A DNA stretch of 64,000 nucleotides from Actinoplanes solisilvae (lineage in GTDB: Bacteria; Actinomycetota; Actinomycetes; Mycobacteriales; Micromonosporaceae): positions 62,001-126,000 of the forward strand of contig NZ_RJAC01000004.1 in assembly GCF_003999975.1 (NCBI RefSeq), read 5' to 3'. The notes beneath the pieces were generated by a model. It was not told the origin of the DNA. It saw nothing but the letters and a program-made list of their open reading frames with translations, and searched no databases. The translations under genes were made by a program, and so were the position numbers. Below are positions 7,505 through 16,515 of this stretch, piece by piece (position 1 is the first letter of the stretch; each line of letters starts with the position of its first letter).

Positions 7505-8113
7505 TCAGACGACCGAGAACTTCTCAGGCAGGGACGAACGACCCGTCAGCGCACTCAGCACCACCGGCCCGTCGCCCAGCGCCACGGCGACCCGCGCCGC
7601 CAGCAGGGTCGCCTCGGACACCACCGCGGGGTCGAACTCGACCGGCACATCAGCCGCGGCGGCCACATCCGACCCGTGCACGACCAGCTCGAACGTGCGC
7701 GTGGGCAGCCAGTCGCGTACGCGCATGCCGCCCACCGGTGTCGTCACCACGTCGTCGTCGGCGACCGCCGCGAGGGCCTGCGTCGCCCGCCCGGCCAGCT
7801 CGCCGGCCGAGTCGAGGAACGCCGTCGCGCGACGAGCGTCGTCACCGGACGCGGCGATCGCCGCCGCCAGCACGTTGGCGGGCACATCCCGTACGAAAGC
7901 GAAATAGCCCTCGGCCGCCTCGACGTTCACGGCGTCCGAGCGCGACCCGAGCACCCCGGGCACCTGTTCGAGGCCCGAGCTCGCCGTGTGGCCGATCAGC
8001 TCGCGCAGCGTCCACGAACCCAGGCCGGGGCCGTCGAGCCGGTCGGCGGGGACCCGGCCGACCAGGTCGACGAACGTGACGGCGGCGGAGCGGAAGGTCC
8101 GGCGGAAGTCCAT
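7505..8113 (-). CDS. DinB/maleylpyruvate-isomerase-type (mycothiol-dependent) protein
   Basis: The 202-residue protein has the N-terminal DinB-like helical bundle of the mycothiol-dependent maleylpyruvate isomerase group. Likely metal His residues lie in LIGHTASS (about residue 41) and ELVVHGSDV (about residue 147), with a WTLRELIGH motif typical of the group. Members are metal-dependent thiol-transferase-type enzymes; the actual reaction is unknown. ATG 8113 has TAGATT (8120-8125, minus strand) six bases upstream, consistent with a leaderless message. The gene stands alone. Confidence 0.8.
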   Translation of the reverse strand: MDFRRTFRSAAVTFVDLVGRVPADRLDGPGLGSWTLRELIGHTASSGLEQVPGVLGSRSDAVNVEAAEGYFAFVRDVPANVLAAAIAASGDDARRATAFLDSAGELAGRATQALAAVADDDVVTTPVGGMRVRDWLPTRTFELVVHGSDVAAAADVPVEFDPAVVSEATLLAARVAVALGDGPVVLSALTGRSSLPEKFSVV

Positions 8114-8126
8114 CCCGACAATCTAG

Positions 8127-8738
8127 TCAGGACTCCCCGTCGGCGCGGTGCCTGCCCGCGGCGTAGTCATGGGAGGCGTTCTCGCCCGAGTCGTGCCGGG
8201 CCCGGTAATCGGTCGGGGCCGGTGGCAATCCGGACGGCCGTTTGGGACGCGCCGACGCCTCCAGCGGCCGGTCGCCGAGCCCGGAGATCGCCGGCAACCC
8301 CGAGGGCATCTCCTTCCCGGCGCGTTCGGCCTGCGCCGTGGGCCGGGGGCGAGCCGGCGTGGGCGAGGACGGGTCCAGCGGCGGCGGGGGCGACGGGAAC
8401 GGTTTCCGTTCCGCGTGCCCGGGCGCGTCGTGACCCGCGTACGGCTGGGGCATCAGATTTTCCTCGAGGCGTTTCCTGAGCACCTCGGAGTGACGTTGCG
8501 CGACCACGGCGACGACCACCCCGAGCACCGGCGTCGCCATCACGAACCACGACATGAACGGCGACGACGGCGCGGCCACCATCAGATAGCCCGCGTAGCC
8601 GAGGAACGCCAGCCCGGCCAGCACGTCGGCGGCACGCAGGATCAGGCCCTGGCCGGTTCCGAGCACGGCCAGGACCAGCATCACCAGACCGCCGAGGGCC
8701 AGCGCCCCGGCGTACCCGACGAATTCGCCGTCCGACAT
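8127..8738 (-). CDS. Membrane protein with Pro-rich cytoplasmic tail, unknown function
   Basis: ATG 8738 gives a 203-residue protein with three hydrophobic segments in the first 95 residues (YAGALALGGLVMLVLAVLG, ADVLAGLAFLGYAGYLMVAA and MSWFVMATPVLGVVVAVVA). A long low-complexity Pro/Arg/Ser tail (about residues 110-203) follows. The upstream open frame to 8945 is not protein-like. The function is unknown. It is 13 bp upstream of the DinB-type gene on the same strand, so the two may share a transcript, although the latter appears to have its own -10. Confidence 0.6.
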   Translation of the reverse strand: MSDGEFVGYAGALALGGLVMLVLAVLGTGQGLILRAADVLAGLAFLGYAGYLMVAAPSSPFMSWFVMATPVLGVVVAVVAQRHSEVLRKRLEENLMPQPYAGHDAPGHAERKPFPSPPPPLDPSSPTPARPRPTAQAERAGKEMPSGLPAISGLGDRPLEASARPKRPSGLPPAPTDYRARHDSGENASHDYAAGRHRADGES

Positions 8739-8961
8739 AGCCGTATTGTCCGGTGGCGGGGGAGCGTACCGGCGCTGTTTCCGAACTTTGTCCTGTTCGC
8801 CGGAAAAGCGCGAGGCGGTGGCCGGCCGCCGGCACGGGAACCGGCAGGGCAGGCCGGCTCGAGAAAGTCCGCTCGAGAAAGTCCGCTCGAGAAGGTCGGT
8901 ACCGCTGGGAGTCCTAGGATGAGAAGGCGAACGACCGCGCATCACGCCGTAGCCTGAACCG

Positions 8962-9384
8962 ATGAGTCTCGACCGGTTCGTCCAGGCCCAGGACAGCGGC
9001 GCCTATGCCGACGCTGTCGCCGAGCTGCGCGCCGGCCGCAAGCGCACGCACTGGATGTGGTTCGTCTTCCCGCAGCTCAGCGGCCTCGGCTCCAGCGCCA
9101 CGGCCCAGCACTACGCCATCCGCGATCTCGACGAGGCCCGCGCCTACCTCGCCCACCCCGTCCTAGGACCGCGCCTGCACGAACTCGCCGCCATCCTCAC
9201 CGAGGCGTCCGGCACTGCCACCGACATCTTCGGCTACCCCGACGACCTCAAACTGCGCTCCTCGATGACCCTGTTCGCCGCGGCCGCCGCCGACCCCACC
9301 CCGTTCGAGCAGGTCATCGCCCACTTCTACGACGGTCCCGACGAAAAGACCCGGAAACTTCTGGGCGTACGCGGCAGCACCTGA
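8962..9384 (+). CDS. DUF1810 family protein
   Basis: The 140-residue protein carries the family's conserved core: RFVQAQ near the N-terminus, ELRAGRKRTHWMWFVFPQ at about residues 22-39, and an SMTLFAAAA segment followed by VIAHFYDGPDEKTRKLLG. It matches the family over its whole length. The family is small and soluble, and I know of no assigned reaction. ATG 8962 has TAGCCT (8950-8955) six bases upstream, so it is probably leaderless. Confidence 0.88.
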   Translation: MSLDRFVQAQDSGAYADAVAELRAGRKRTHWMWFVFPQLSGLGSSATAQHYAIRDLDEARAYLAHPVLGPRLHELAAILTEASGTATDIFGYPDDLKLRSSMTLFAAAAADPTPFEQVIAHFYDGPDEKTRKLLGVRGST

Positions 9385-9487
9385 GACAACCGCACAGCCG
9401 CCGTTCACGCCGCTCAGCGCGGCCCAGTCGGTGGTCCCGCGCGTGAGGCGAGTCTCGCGCGTCTGCATGGTTACTAGGATCGGCCGC

Positions 9488-10663
9488 GTGCCCGCCATTC
9501 GTACGCATGCCGAAGCTGTCACCGCCGCCACTGAACTCGCCGCCGCCCTGGCCCCGGGAGCCGCCGAACGCGACCGCAACGGCGCCGACGTGGTCCCGCA
9601 CGAGGCGCTCGCCCTGCTCGACGGATCCGGCCTGCTCGCGATCACGGTCCCGCCCGCCGACGGCGGCGCCGGGCTCGGCCCGTCCACGCTGGCCGAGGTG
9701 ATCCGCCTGGTCGCGGCGGCCGACCCGGCGATCGCCCAGGTCCCGCAGGCCCACTTCCTGCTCGTCGACGTGCTGGCCGCGCACGGCGACGCCGCGACCC
9801 GTAAACGCCTCTACGCCGATGTGCTCGCCGGCCGCCGCATCGGCAACGCCCTCGCCGAACGCGGCGGCAAGCACGCGCAGGATCTGAAGACCCGCGTCGC
9901 CGGCGGCCGCCTGAACGGCGTGAAGTACTACACGACCGGCGCGCTGACCAGCTCCTGGATCGCCGTCAGCGCCCTGGGTGAGGACGGTCGGCTTGTCCTG
10001 GTCTTCGTCCCGCGCGACGCCCCCGGGATCGCGGTCGACACCGACTGGGACGTGATCGGCCAGCGCGCCACGATCAGCGGCACCGCCACGTTCACCGACG
10101 TGCCCGTCGACCTGTCCGTCGACTACGCGCACGCCTACGAGGTCCCGCAGCAGCTCGGCGCCCGCGCGCAGCTCGTCCACTCCGCGATCGAGGCCGGCAT
10201 CGCGGGCGGCGCCCTGGCCGACGCGCGCACCTACCTGCGCTCGAAGGCCCGCCCGTCGACTGAGGCCGTACGGTTCGGGGCGTCCAGCGCCGTCGAGGAC
10301 CCGCACGTCATGTACCGCTACGGCCGCCTCGCGACCCGTGTACGCGCCGCCGAGGCTCTGCTCGAAGCGGCCGCCCGAACCCTCGACGACATCGGCCTGA
10401 TCCCCGCCGACGCCGCCGCGGCCGCCCGCGGTTCCCTGGCCGTCGCCGCCGCGAAGGCTTTCGCCAGCGAGGTAGCCGTCGAGGCCGGTTCGGAATTGTT
10501 CGCGTTGTGCGGCACCAGCTCAGCCGCCAGCAAGTACGACCTGGACCGCCACTGGCGCAACGCCCGCACCCACAGCGTCCACGACCCCGTCGACTGGAAA
10601 TACCACCACCTGGCCGCCTGGGAATTGTCCGACGTCCAGCCCCCGAACCACGGCCAGCTGTAG
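9488..10663 (+). CDS. SfnB-type acyl-CoA-dehydrogenase-fold flavoprotein (putative sulfur-acquisition oxidoreductase)
   Basis: The 391-residue protein has the acyl-CoA dehydrogenase three-domain layout, and its end (THSVHDPVDWKYHHLAAWEL) is the one found in SfnB/DszC-like group-D flavin monooxygenase relatives rather than true beta-oxidation dehydrogenases. The TGALTSSW segment lies in the substrate/flavin pocket. By family it may take part in alkanesulfonate or sulfone desulfurisation with reduced flavin. GTG 9488 is chosen because TAGGAT (9475-9480) lies seven bases upstream; ATG 9467 is the alternative. No sulfonate transporter or desulfonase lies next to it, so the sulfur role is an inference from family only. 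Confidence 0.78.
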   Translation: MPAIRTHAEAVTAATELAAALAPGAAERDRNGADVVPHEALALLDGSGLLAITVPPADGGAGLGPSTLAEVIRLVAAADPAIAQVPQAHFLLVDVLAAHGDAATRKRLYADVLAGRRIGNALAERGGKHAQDLKTRVAGGRLNGVKYYTTGALTSSWIAVSALGEDGRLVLVFVPRDAPGIAVDTDWDVIGQRATISGTATFTDVPVDLSVDYAHAYEVPQQLGARAQLVHSAIEAGIAGGALADARTYLRSKARPSTEAVRFGASSAVEDPHVMYRYGRLATRVRAAEALLEAAARTLDDIGLIPADAAAAARGSLAVAAAKAFASEVAVEAGSELFALCGTSSAASKYDLDRHWRNARTHSVHDPVDWKYHHLAAWELSDVQPPNHGQL

Positions 10664-11037
10664 TCCACCGTTGTTTCATCCCAGCGCGATTCACTGACCA
10701 CGTTCGGTCCTGGGATCGGCCGTGCGTTTATTCAGGTCAGACGTGCACCCGCCTAACCGGCGCCTGTCGCGACCGGCCGGCGACGCGGGATGCAAGTCCT
10801 TGCCGAAGATCGCCTTTGTTCGTCCCTTCGAAAATCGTCAATCGTTGTTTGCTGCGACTCAAAAACGCCTTGTATTGCTCAGGGTGCCGCGGGTTCGAAC
10901 GCGTTTCATCACCCAGCCAGTGCATTTGCGATTGCGCGGTTTGGTCGACGCCGGCCGCTTGAGGCAAGGCGACGCGCGTGGAGGACGCCGTCGCTTCTGA
11001 CAGTCCGGCCCAAGTGTCGGCGCATGGGGCCGCGCTG
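10664..11037. other. Intergenic stretch with no recognisable gene
   Basis: This stretch is less GC-rich than its neighbours. Open frames exist on both strands but show no family resemblance or coding periodicity that I trust. A TTCGAA string near 10892 looks like a tRNA T-loop but no cloverleaf can be drawn around it. The DNA probably belongs to the decayed region that continues to 12.7 kb. Confidence 0.5.
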
Positions 11038-11769
11038 TCAGGCGCCGTGCGCATAGGGAATCGGCGGCGGCCGCGGCAGGCATCGCTGCAATTGCCAGTG
11101 CCAGTCGCGGGATCGGAGCCCCGGTTCAGGGTTGCGGCCGATGCGGGCCGTGGAGCTGGGATCGGAGTGGTCAACTCTGAGCTGGGCGGTGTTCCTCCGG
11201 AGTAGACCGTGCGGCCCGGCCCGGCGAATCCGGCCCGGCCGTCGAGGGCCGGCGGCTCGCCCGACACTGCCTGGTCCAACGGGATGTCCCGCTCGGCTGC
11301 GGGTGCGCTCTTTCGGCCGCTCGCCCTCTCGCGTCGAGCCCGCAGGCGCCGGCTCGGCGGCCTTGGGACAGGGCGGCAAGGAAGTGGTCACGCCAGGCCC
11401 GGTGGGCCGGTGTGGCGGCTGCGCGGTTGACCGGTGTGGCGGCTGCGCGGTTGACCGGTCTGACGGCTGCGTGGCTGACCGGTGTGACTGCCCCTCGGGC
11501 GGCTCGAGAGACGGTCGCCGCGGACTGCAGTCGGCGTCCCAGATCAACGGTGGAATTGCTTCGCACGGATGTATCCCGGCCGCGAAGCAGGCGCTCGAAC
11601 ATCCATACTTCCGGCACAATTTCCAGGCGTGACGCTGCTTCAAACCCTCACGCCGCCGAAGCGCGTGATCGCGGCGGAACTCCTCTTTCCCCGGCCAATA
11701 GTTACGCGCCTTAGTGGGGTCGCGCATGGCAGCAACCTGAGAATCGCTGAAGAGACTTAGCTGTGCCAT
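11038..11769 (-). CDS. Hypothetical protein; N-terminal 65 residues family-like, repeat-containing tail doubtful
   Basis: From ATG 11769 the first part (MAQLSLFSDSQVAAMRDPTK, then ARNYWPGKEEFRRDHALRRR and a GLKQRHAWKLCRKYG stretch) resembles a short basic protein I recall from Micromonosporaceae genomes, normally under 100 residues. After about residue 65 the sequence turns into low-complexity Pro/Arg/Ser with 8-residue repeats (STAQPPHR) encoded by the tandem repeat at 11407-11490. A frameshift or loss of the original stop would explain this, making it a decayed or extended gene. The function is unknown. Confidence 0.4.
   Translation of the reverse strand: MAQLSLFSDSQVAAMRDPTKARNYWPGKEEFRRDHALRRREGLKQRHAWKLCRKYGCSSACFAAGIHPCEAIPPLIWDADCSPRRPSLEPPEGQSHRSATQPSDRSTAQPPHRSTAQPPHRPTGPGVTTSLPPCPKAAEPAPAGSTREGERPKERTRSRAGHPVGPGSVGRAAGPRRPGRIRRAGPHGLLRRNTAQLRVDHSDPSSTARIGRNPEPGLRSRDWHWQLQRCLPRPPPIPYAHGA
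11407..11490. repeat. 24-bp tandem repeat, 3.5 copies
   Basis: Units start at 11407, 11431 and 11455 with a partial unit at 11479. The first two are identical (each begins CCGGTGTGGCGGCTGCGCGG) and the third has about four changes. The length is a multiple of three, so the repeat encodes STAQPPHR-type octapeptides in the overlapping minus-strand frame. Confidence 0.85.
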
Positions 11770-11883
11770 GAATAAATTATCCCGGGCATGAAGATCACCT
11801 GCTAACAGCCGATCATGCCATTCTCTCCGAGAAGCAGCACCGGATTCCGGCTTGACATAATCGCGCAATGCGAGTCTGAACGT

Positions 11884-12490
11884 TGCCCAAGCTACTGCGC
11901 GAGCATCTGGAATCGGCGAGCCCTGATCTGCTGCGGGCGATGGTGAAAACCTTCGCCGCGCAGGTTGAGGCGTTTCGCAACCGGCTCCTCGACAGTGGGC
12001 CTTACACGTTCGTGTGGCTTGACGCGCCGGTCGTCAAGGTCCGTGAACACGGCCGGATCATCAACGTCCACACCCTGGTCGCGGTCGGGGTCAACGCCGC
12101 GAGGTCGTGGGTCTGGACATCAGCAGCGACGAGAACGCGGCCGGCTGGCTGGCCGTCCTCCGGTCGCTGAACGCCCGCGGCCTGTCCGGAGTCCGCCTGG
12201 TCGTCACCGAGGAGGTCAACACCCCCGCGTGCTCGACACCATCACGGCCAAGTTCCCCGACGCCGCCGACCAACTCGAGAACGCCTGCGACGACCTTCAC
12301 GCGAGCTCCGGCGCCAGATCTGGTCGAACAACCCGCAAGAACGCCTGAACAAAGGAATCCGCCGCCGCGCCGACGTCGTCGGGATCTTCCCGAACCGGGC
12401 CGCGATCATCCGCCTCGTCGGTGCCGTGCTGGCCGAACAGGGTCGCAGGACGCCGCTACCTACTCGTCGACCCCTCGCGGCCGCACCCCG
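11884..12490 (+). pseudogene. IS256/Mutator-family transposase relic, internally deleted and frameshifted
   Basis: Fragments of an IS256-type transposase follow in order on the plus strand in three frames. The opening SPDLLRAMVKTFA is fused directly to the later segment AFRNRLLDSGPYTFVWLDAP and then VREHGRIINVHTLVAVGVNA; about a hundred residues normally between them are missing. After a frameshift comes GLDISSDENAAGWLAVLRSL (about 12107), then [19 protein letters not shown] (about 12230), [20 protein letters not shown] (about 12331) and finally [10 protein letters not shown] (about 12450). Catalytic domains are broken, so it cannot be active. I saw no clear terminal inverted repeats. Confidence 0.85.
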
Positions 12491-12737
12491 AAGGATCCGG
12501 GCGGCGACACCGGTCAGCGGCCGCACGTCGGGACCGCCCCGCCCGCCGTGCGGATCACCGCCTGGGGACGCACCGTGGCGAGCAGATCTTCAACCGCCGA
12601 ACGGTCGCGGATGTCGAGCCCCGCCGGAGAGAGGACCCAGAGACCCGCCGGAGAGGACCCAGAGAAAGGGGCCTGCCGCGCGCCGGTCTGGATGTCCCGT
12701 CACGCCCGTGATCAAGATTCGCACAGCGGTGGAACTG
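12491..12737. other. Non-coding flank of the transposase relic
   Basis: No gene is supported. A short direct repeat (GAGGACCCAGAGA) occurs twice around 12629-12665. This could be the degenerate right flank of the IS element. Confidence 0.4.
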
Positions 12738-13424
12738 TCACATCCGCCGGTAGGCCGCGAACACCACCTCGTGTTCGATCTGGAAGCCCAGCCGCTCATA
12801 GAGCCGGATGGCCGCCGAGTTCTCCGCCGCCACGTGCAGGAACGGCAGGTCGCCGTGTTCCAGGATTGCCGCCGCGACGGCCATCGTCAGGCGGGCCGCG
12901 AAGCCCTGGCCGCGGAATTCCGGGTCGGTGCAGACGGCGCTCACCTCGGTCCAGCCGGGCAGGCGGAAGCGTTCGCCGGCCATCGCGACCAGCCGGCCCT
13001 GGCGCCTGATCCCCAGATAGCGGCCCAGCTCGATCGTGCGTTTGCCGAACGGGCCCGGCTTGGCCCGCTCGACCAGTTCGAGCATCTCGGGCACGTCGGT
13101 CTCGGTCAGGCGTACGGTTTCGTCGTCGTGGACGCCGGTCATGGTGTGGCCGACCATCTGGACGCCGGGCGTGACGGCCATCGTCTCCCAGCCGGGTGGC
13201 GGGGTGATCGCGGGCGCGGTGAGCACGGCGTAGTCGGTCAGCGCGGCGAGGTCGGCCCACGCGGCCGGGCTGCCGAGGTCGGCGACGGCGCACCAGGGCG
13301 CGACGTCGGAGTGGTAGCGGGCGGCGTCACCGGACGCCTCGGCGAAGCAGGCCTGCGGCCCCGAGAGGGCGGCCCACACGGGATTCTCGAGCACGTCTAA
13401 AGACCCTGCCCTGCCCGGGTCCAT
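12738..13424 (-). CDS. GNAT-family N-acetyltransferase (FR47-like)
   Basis: The 228-residue protein has a C-terminal GNAT domain (about residues 105-228) with the acetyl-CoA loop [15 protein letters not shown] and the final [15 protein letters not shown] segment. The N-terminal half is the less conserved part found in FR47-type proteins. ATG 13424 is chosen because longer frames run into the neighbouring GGDEF-EAL gene in a wrong frame. It follows that gene by 23 bp on the same strand, so they may be co-transcribed. The substrate is unknown. Confidence 0.78.
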   Translation of the reverse strand: MDPGRAGSLDVLENPVWAALSGPQACFAEASGDAARYHSDVAPWCAVADLGSPAAWADLAALTDYAVLTAPAITPPPGWETMAVTPGVQMVGHTMTGVHDDETVRLTETDVPEMLELVERAKPGPFGKRTIELGRYLGIRRQGRLVAMAGERFRLPGWTEVSAVCTDPEFRGQGFAARLTMAVAAAILEHGDLPFLHVAAENSAAIRLYERLGFQIEHEVVFAAYRRM

Positions 13425-13447
13425 GACCGCCAGCGAATAACCCGAAT

Positions 13448-16438
13448 TCACACGAGAGACGGGACGATTTCGTGCGGCCACACCGGTTTCGAGAACAGGT
13501 AGCCCTGGCCGTACGGGCAGCCCATCTCGGCCAGTTCGGCGCGTTGGCCCTCGTCCTCGATGCCCTCGGCGACGACGGCCAGGTCGAGGTTGCGGGCCAG
13601 CGTGACGATCGCGTCGACCAGGGCACGCTGCTGGTCGCTGCCGAGGATCTCGTCGATGAACGACTTGTCGACCTTGAGGACGTCGACCGGCATCTGCCGC
13701 AGGTAGCTCAGCGACGAGTAGCCGGTGCCGAAGTCGTCGATCGCGATGCGTACGCCCAGTGCCCGCAGCTCGTCGAGGTCGTGGCGCACCTGGTCGACGT
13801 CGCGCAGCAGCAGGCTCTCGGTGATCTCCAGCAGCAGCCACGCGGGTTGCGCGCCGCTGTCGGCCAGCGCCGAGCGCACCTGGTCGACGAAGCCGGCCGT
13901 ACGGAACTGGCGTGCGGAGACGTTCACGCTGACGTAGCGCAACGTCGTGCCGGGGTCGTCGGTGCGCATGCGGGTGAACTCGGCCAGCGCCGTCCGCAGC
14001 ACCCACCGGCCGATCTCGACGATCGCGCCGCTCTCCTCGGCGACCTCGATGAAGTGGTAGGGCCCGAGCAGCCCGCGCACCGGGTGCTGCCAGCGCACCA
14101 GCGCCTCCACGCCGACGTACGCGGCCGATTCAAGCTCGACGATCGGCTGGTACATGACCGCGAACTGTTCGCCGTCGATCGCCTCGTGCAGCGCCGTGCG
14201 GGTCTCGAGGCGTTGCACCATGCGGTTCCCGAGGTCGCTGCGGTAGCGCTGCCAGGTGCCCTTCTGCTCGCCCTTGGCGTGGTAGAGGGCCAGGTCGGCC
14301 TGGCGCAGCAGTTCGGTGGCCGAGCCGGCCTCGCGGTTGGTGGCCAGCCCGACGCTGGACGCGCCGCTGACGATGTGGGTGCCGCCGATGCCGTCGTCGA
14401 CCTCGATCGGTACGGCGAGGGCCGCGATGATGCGTCCGGCGAGTTCCTCGGCCCGGGTGGCGTCGCGGCCGGGTTCGACCAGCACCGCGTATTCGTCGCC
14501 GCCCATCCGCGCGGCCGTGTCGCCGACGCCGATGGCGGCCGAGATCCGCGCGCCGACCAGCACCAGAAGCTGGTCGCCGACGGCGTGCCCGAGGGTGTCG
14601 TTGACCTCTTTGAAGTCGTCGAGGTCGATGAAGAGCACGGCGAGGGTGGAGTCGTCGCGGCCGGCGAGCGTGAACGCCTGCTCGAGCCGGTTGCGGAACA
14701 GCACGCGGTTGGCCAGCCCGGTCAGCCCGTCGTGGAAGGCCAGGTGCGACAGGTCCCGTTCCAGGCCCCGGCGCTCGGTCACGTCCCTGATGGTCAACAC
14801 CAGGCCGCGTACGGTGGGATCGTCGCGAAGGTCGCGGCCGGTGCACTCGACCTGCAGCAGCCGGTCGTCGGCGCGCAGCACGGCCAGGTCGGTCGCCTCG
14901 GTCTCGTGCCCGGCGCGGATCGCCTTCAGGGTCTCGCGCAGCGCGGTGTGGTGGCTGAGCGCGATCAGCGACCCGAGCGGTGTCCCGGCCAGGTCGGCGT
15001 GCCCGAGCACGGTGTCGGCTGACGGGCTGGCGTACGTGATGAGGTCGTCGCCGTCGACGATCAGGATGACGTCGGACGCGTTCTGGATGAGGGTGCGGAA
15101 GTAGGCCTCGCTGTCGCGCCGGTTGACCTCGCTGGTCAGCCCGATGCGCTGCATGACGACCTCGAACTTTCCGAGGAACACCTCGATCGAGGGTGCCATC
15201 TCGCGCAGCACCGCGGCCGGACCGGCGAGCAGACCGGCGCCGACCCGGCCGTCCGGCAGCGGCATGGTGGCGTACAGGAAATGCTGGAAGTCGCCCGTGG
15301 GCAGGCCCGCCGGGACCTCGTCCGCGCGCAGGTGTCGCAGGCCCGGCGTGTGCGGCCGGTCGGCTTCGCCGCTGAGGACGAGCTTGTACGGGGCCGGCAT
15401 CAGGGTGGCGATCCCGTCGCGCACGGCCCGCCCGGCCTCCTCCTCGGTGGTCGCCGCGAACAGGGCGGCGCCGGCGTCACGGACCGCCCGTTCCCGGGCC
15501 CGGGCCTGGCGCTGGGCGGTCGCGAGACCGTTGACCCGGGCCAGCACCAGCAGGAACATCAGGGCCGCGGCGGCCGCGATGACCGGCGCGTCGACGACGC
15601 TGCCGCCGTTCATCCACTCGAGGTAGAGCACGGCCGGGGCGATGAGGGCGGCGACGGCCAGCCAGAGCAGGCGGCCCGCGCCCACGTCGAGGGTCGTGTT
15701 CTGCGGCAGCGGCTCGGTCAGCGTCCGCATCGACGGATGCATCGCGGCCCAGGCCATGATCGCGTAGAAGACCACCCAGCCGGAGTCGACCGCGCCGCCC
15801 GGCGTCCAGTCGCTGTTGAGCCGCGACAGTCCGTAGATGATGTCGCTGAACAGCAGGCCGAGGATCGCGACCGTGATCGCGGTCAGCGCGCGCGGGCGTT
15901 TGCCGGGGATGGTCAGCAGGCGCAGCGTCATCGCGAGGGCGAGGACGTCGCCGAACGGATAACCGACCGAGCCGATCTTCTCGAGGACCGTGAGCTCGTG
16001 CGAGCGGGTGAACGGCGCGATCCAGTAGATCCAGGAGAGCATGCCCAGGGCGACCGTGGGCACGAGGGCGTCGAGCAGCGCGGCCCGGTTGCTGCCCCCA
16101 CTGCGGGATCGTACGAAGATCAGGAAGGCGCCGGTGAGGAGCGGGTAGACCAGCAGGTAGAGCAGGTCGATGACGCTGGGGAAGGCCGGCTCGACGCCCC
16201 GCGAGGCGATGGCGTTGTAGTAGGTGTCGCCGGTCGTGAACGAGACGAGCGCGGCCGAGATCAGATACCACGGCAGACGGCGGCTCGGGCGGTAGAGGTG
16301 TACGCCGACCAGCACCATCGCGGCGCACGAGTACCCGATCAGGGCCCACGTGAACAGCAGATCGCCGGCGAGGTAGTAGTACGAGGTCAGCGCGACGATC
16401 CAGAGACCGAAGACGCCACGCAGGACCAGCGACGCCAT
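13448..16438 (-). CDS. Membrane-bound GGDEF-EAL protein (c-di-GMP turnover) with PAS domain
   Basis: This 996-residue protein begins with about nine membrane helices (residues 1-310), then a GAF-like linker, a PAS domain (LIQNASDVILIVDGDDLITY, near residues 435-455), a GGDEF domain (about 570-730, motif ARMGGDEYAVL) and a C-terminal EAL domain (about 740-996, motifs GVEALVRWQHP, IDDFGTGYSSL, LKVDKSFI). The signature is GGDEY rather than GGDEF, and the RxxD inhibitory site is not present before it. The EAL domain keeps its catalytic signature residues, so phosphodiesterase activity looks likely and cyclase activity possible. ATG 16438 is preceded by GGAGGTG; an upstream start at 16525 is less likely. 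Confidence 0.93.
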   Translation of the reverse strand: MASLVLRGVFGLWIVALTSYYYLAGDLLFTWALIGYSCAAMVLVGVHLYRPSRRLPWYLISAALVSFTTGDTYYNAIASRGVEPAFPSVIDLLYLLVYPLLTGAFLIFVRSRSGGSNRAALLDALVPTVALGMLSWIYWIAPFTRSHELTVLEKIGSVGYPFGDVLALAMTLRLLTIPGKRPRALTAITVAILGLLFSDIIYGLSRLNSDWTPGGAVDSGWVVFYAIMAWAAMHPSMRTLTEPLPQNTTLDVGAGRLLWLAVAALIAPAVLYLEWMNGGSVVDAPVIAAAAALMFLLVLARVNGLATAQRQARARERAVRDAGAALFAATTEEEAGRAVRDGIATLMPAPYKLVLSGEADRPHTPGLRHLRADEVPAGLPTGDFQHFLYATMPLPDGRVGAGLLAGPAAVLREMAPSIEVFLGKFEVVMQRIGLTSEVNRRDSEAYFRTLIQNASDVILIVDGDDLITYASPSADTVLGHADLAGTPLGSLIALSHHTALRETLKAIRAGHETEATDLAVLRADDRLLQVECTGRDLRDDPTVRGLVLTIRDVTERRGLERDLSHLAFHDGLTGLANRVLFRNRLEQAFTLAGRDDSTLAVLFIDLDDFKEVNDTLGHAVGDQLLVLVGARISAAIGVGDTAARMGGDEYAVLVEPGRDATRAEELAGRIIAALAVPIEVDDGIGGTHIVSGASSVGLATNREAGSATELLRQADLALYHAKGEQKGTWQRYRSDLGNRMVQRLETRTALHEAIDGEQFAVMYQPIVELESAAYVGVEALVRWQHPVRGLLGPYHFIEVAEESGAIVEIGRWVLRTALAEFTRMRTDDPGTTLRYVSVNVSARQFRTAGFVDQVRSALADSGAQPAWLLLEITESLLLRDVDQVRHDLDELRALGVRIAIDDFGTGYSSLSYLRQMPVDVLKVDKSFIDEILGSDQQRALVDAIVTLARNLDLAVVAEGIEDEGQRAELAEMGCPYGQGYLFSKPVWPHEIVPSLV

Positions 16439-16515
16439 CGCAACACCTCCGCCCTCGCCCGGCCCCCGGGTGTTAGTTCGGGTGTTGCGCCCGAGGACTG
16501 AGCGAATGGCCGGAT

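Noticed and set aside
10880-10905. TTCGAA-containing string resembling a tRNA T-arm
   Set aside because: No acceptor stem, D-arm or anticodon arm can be placed around it at tRNA spacing on either strand.
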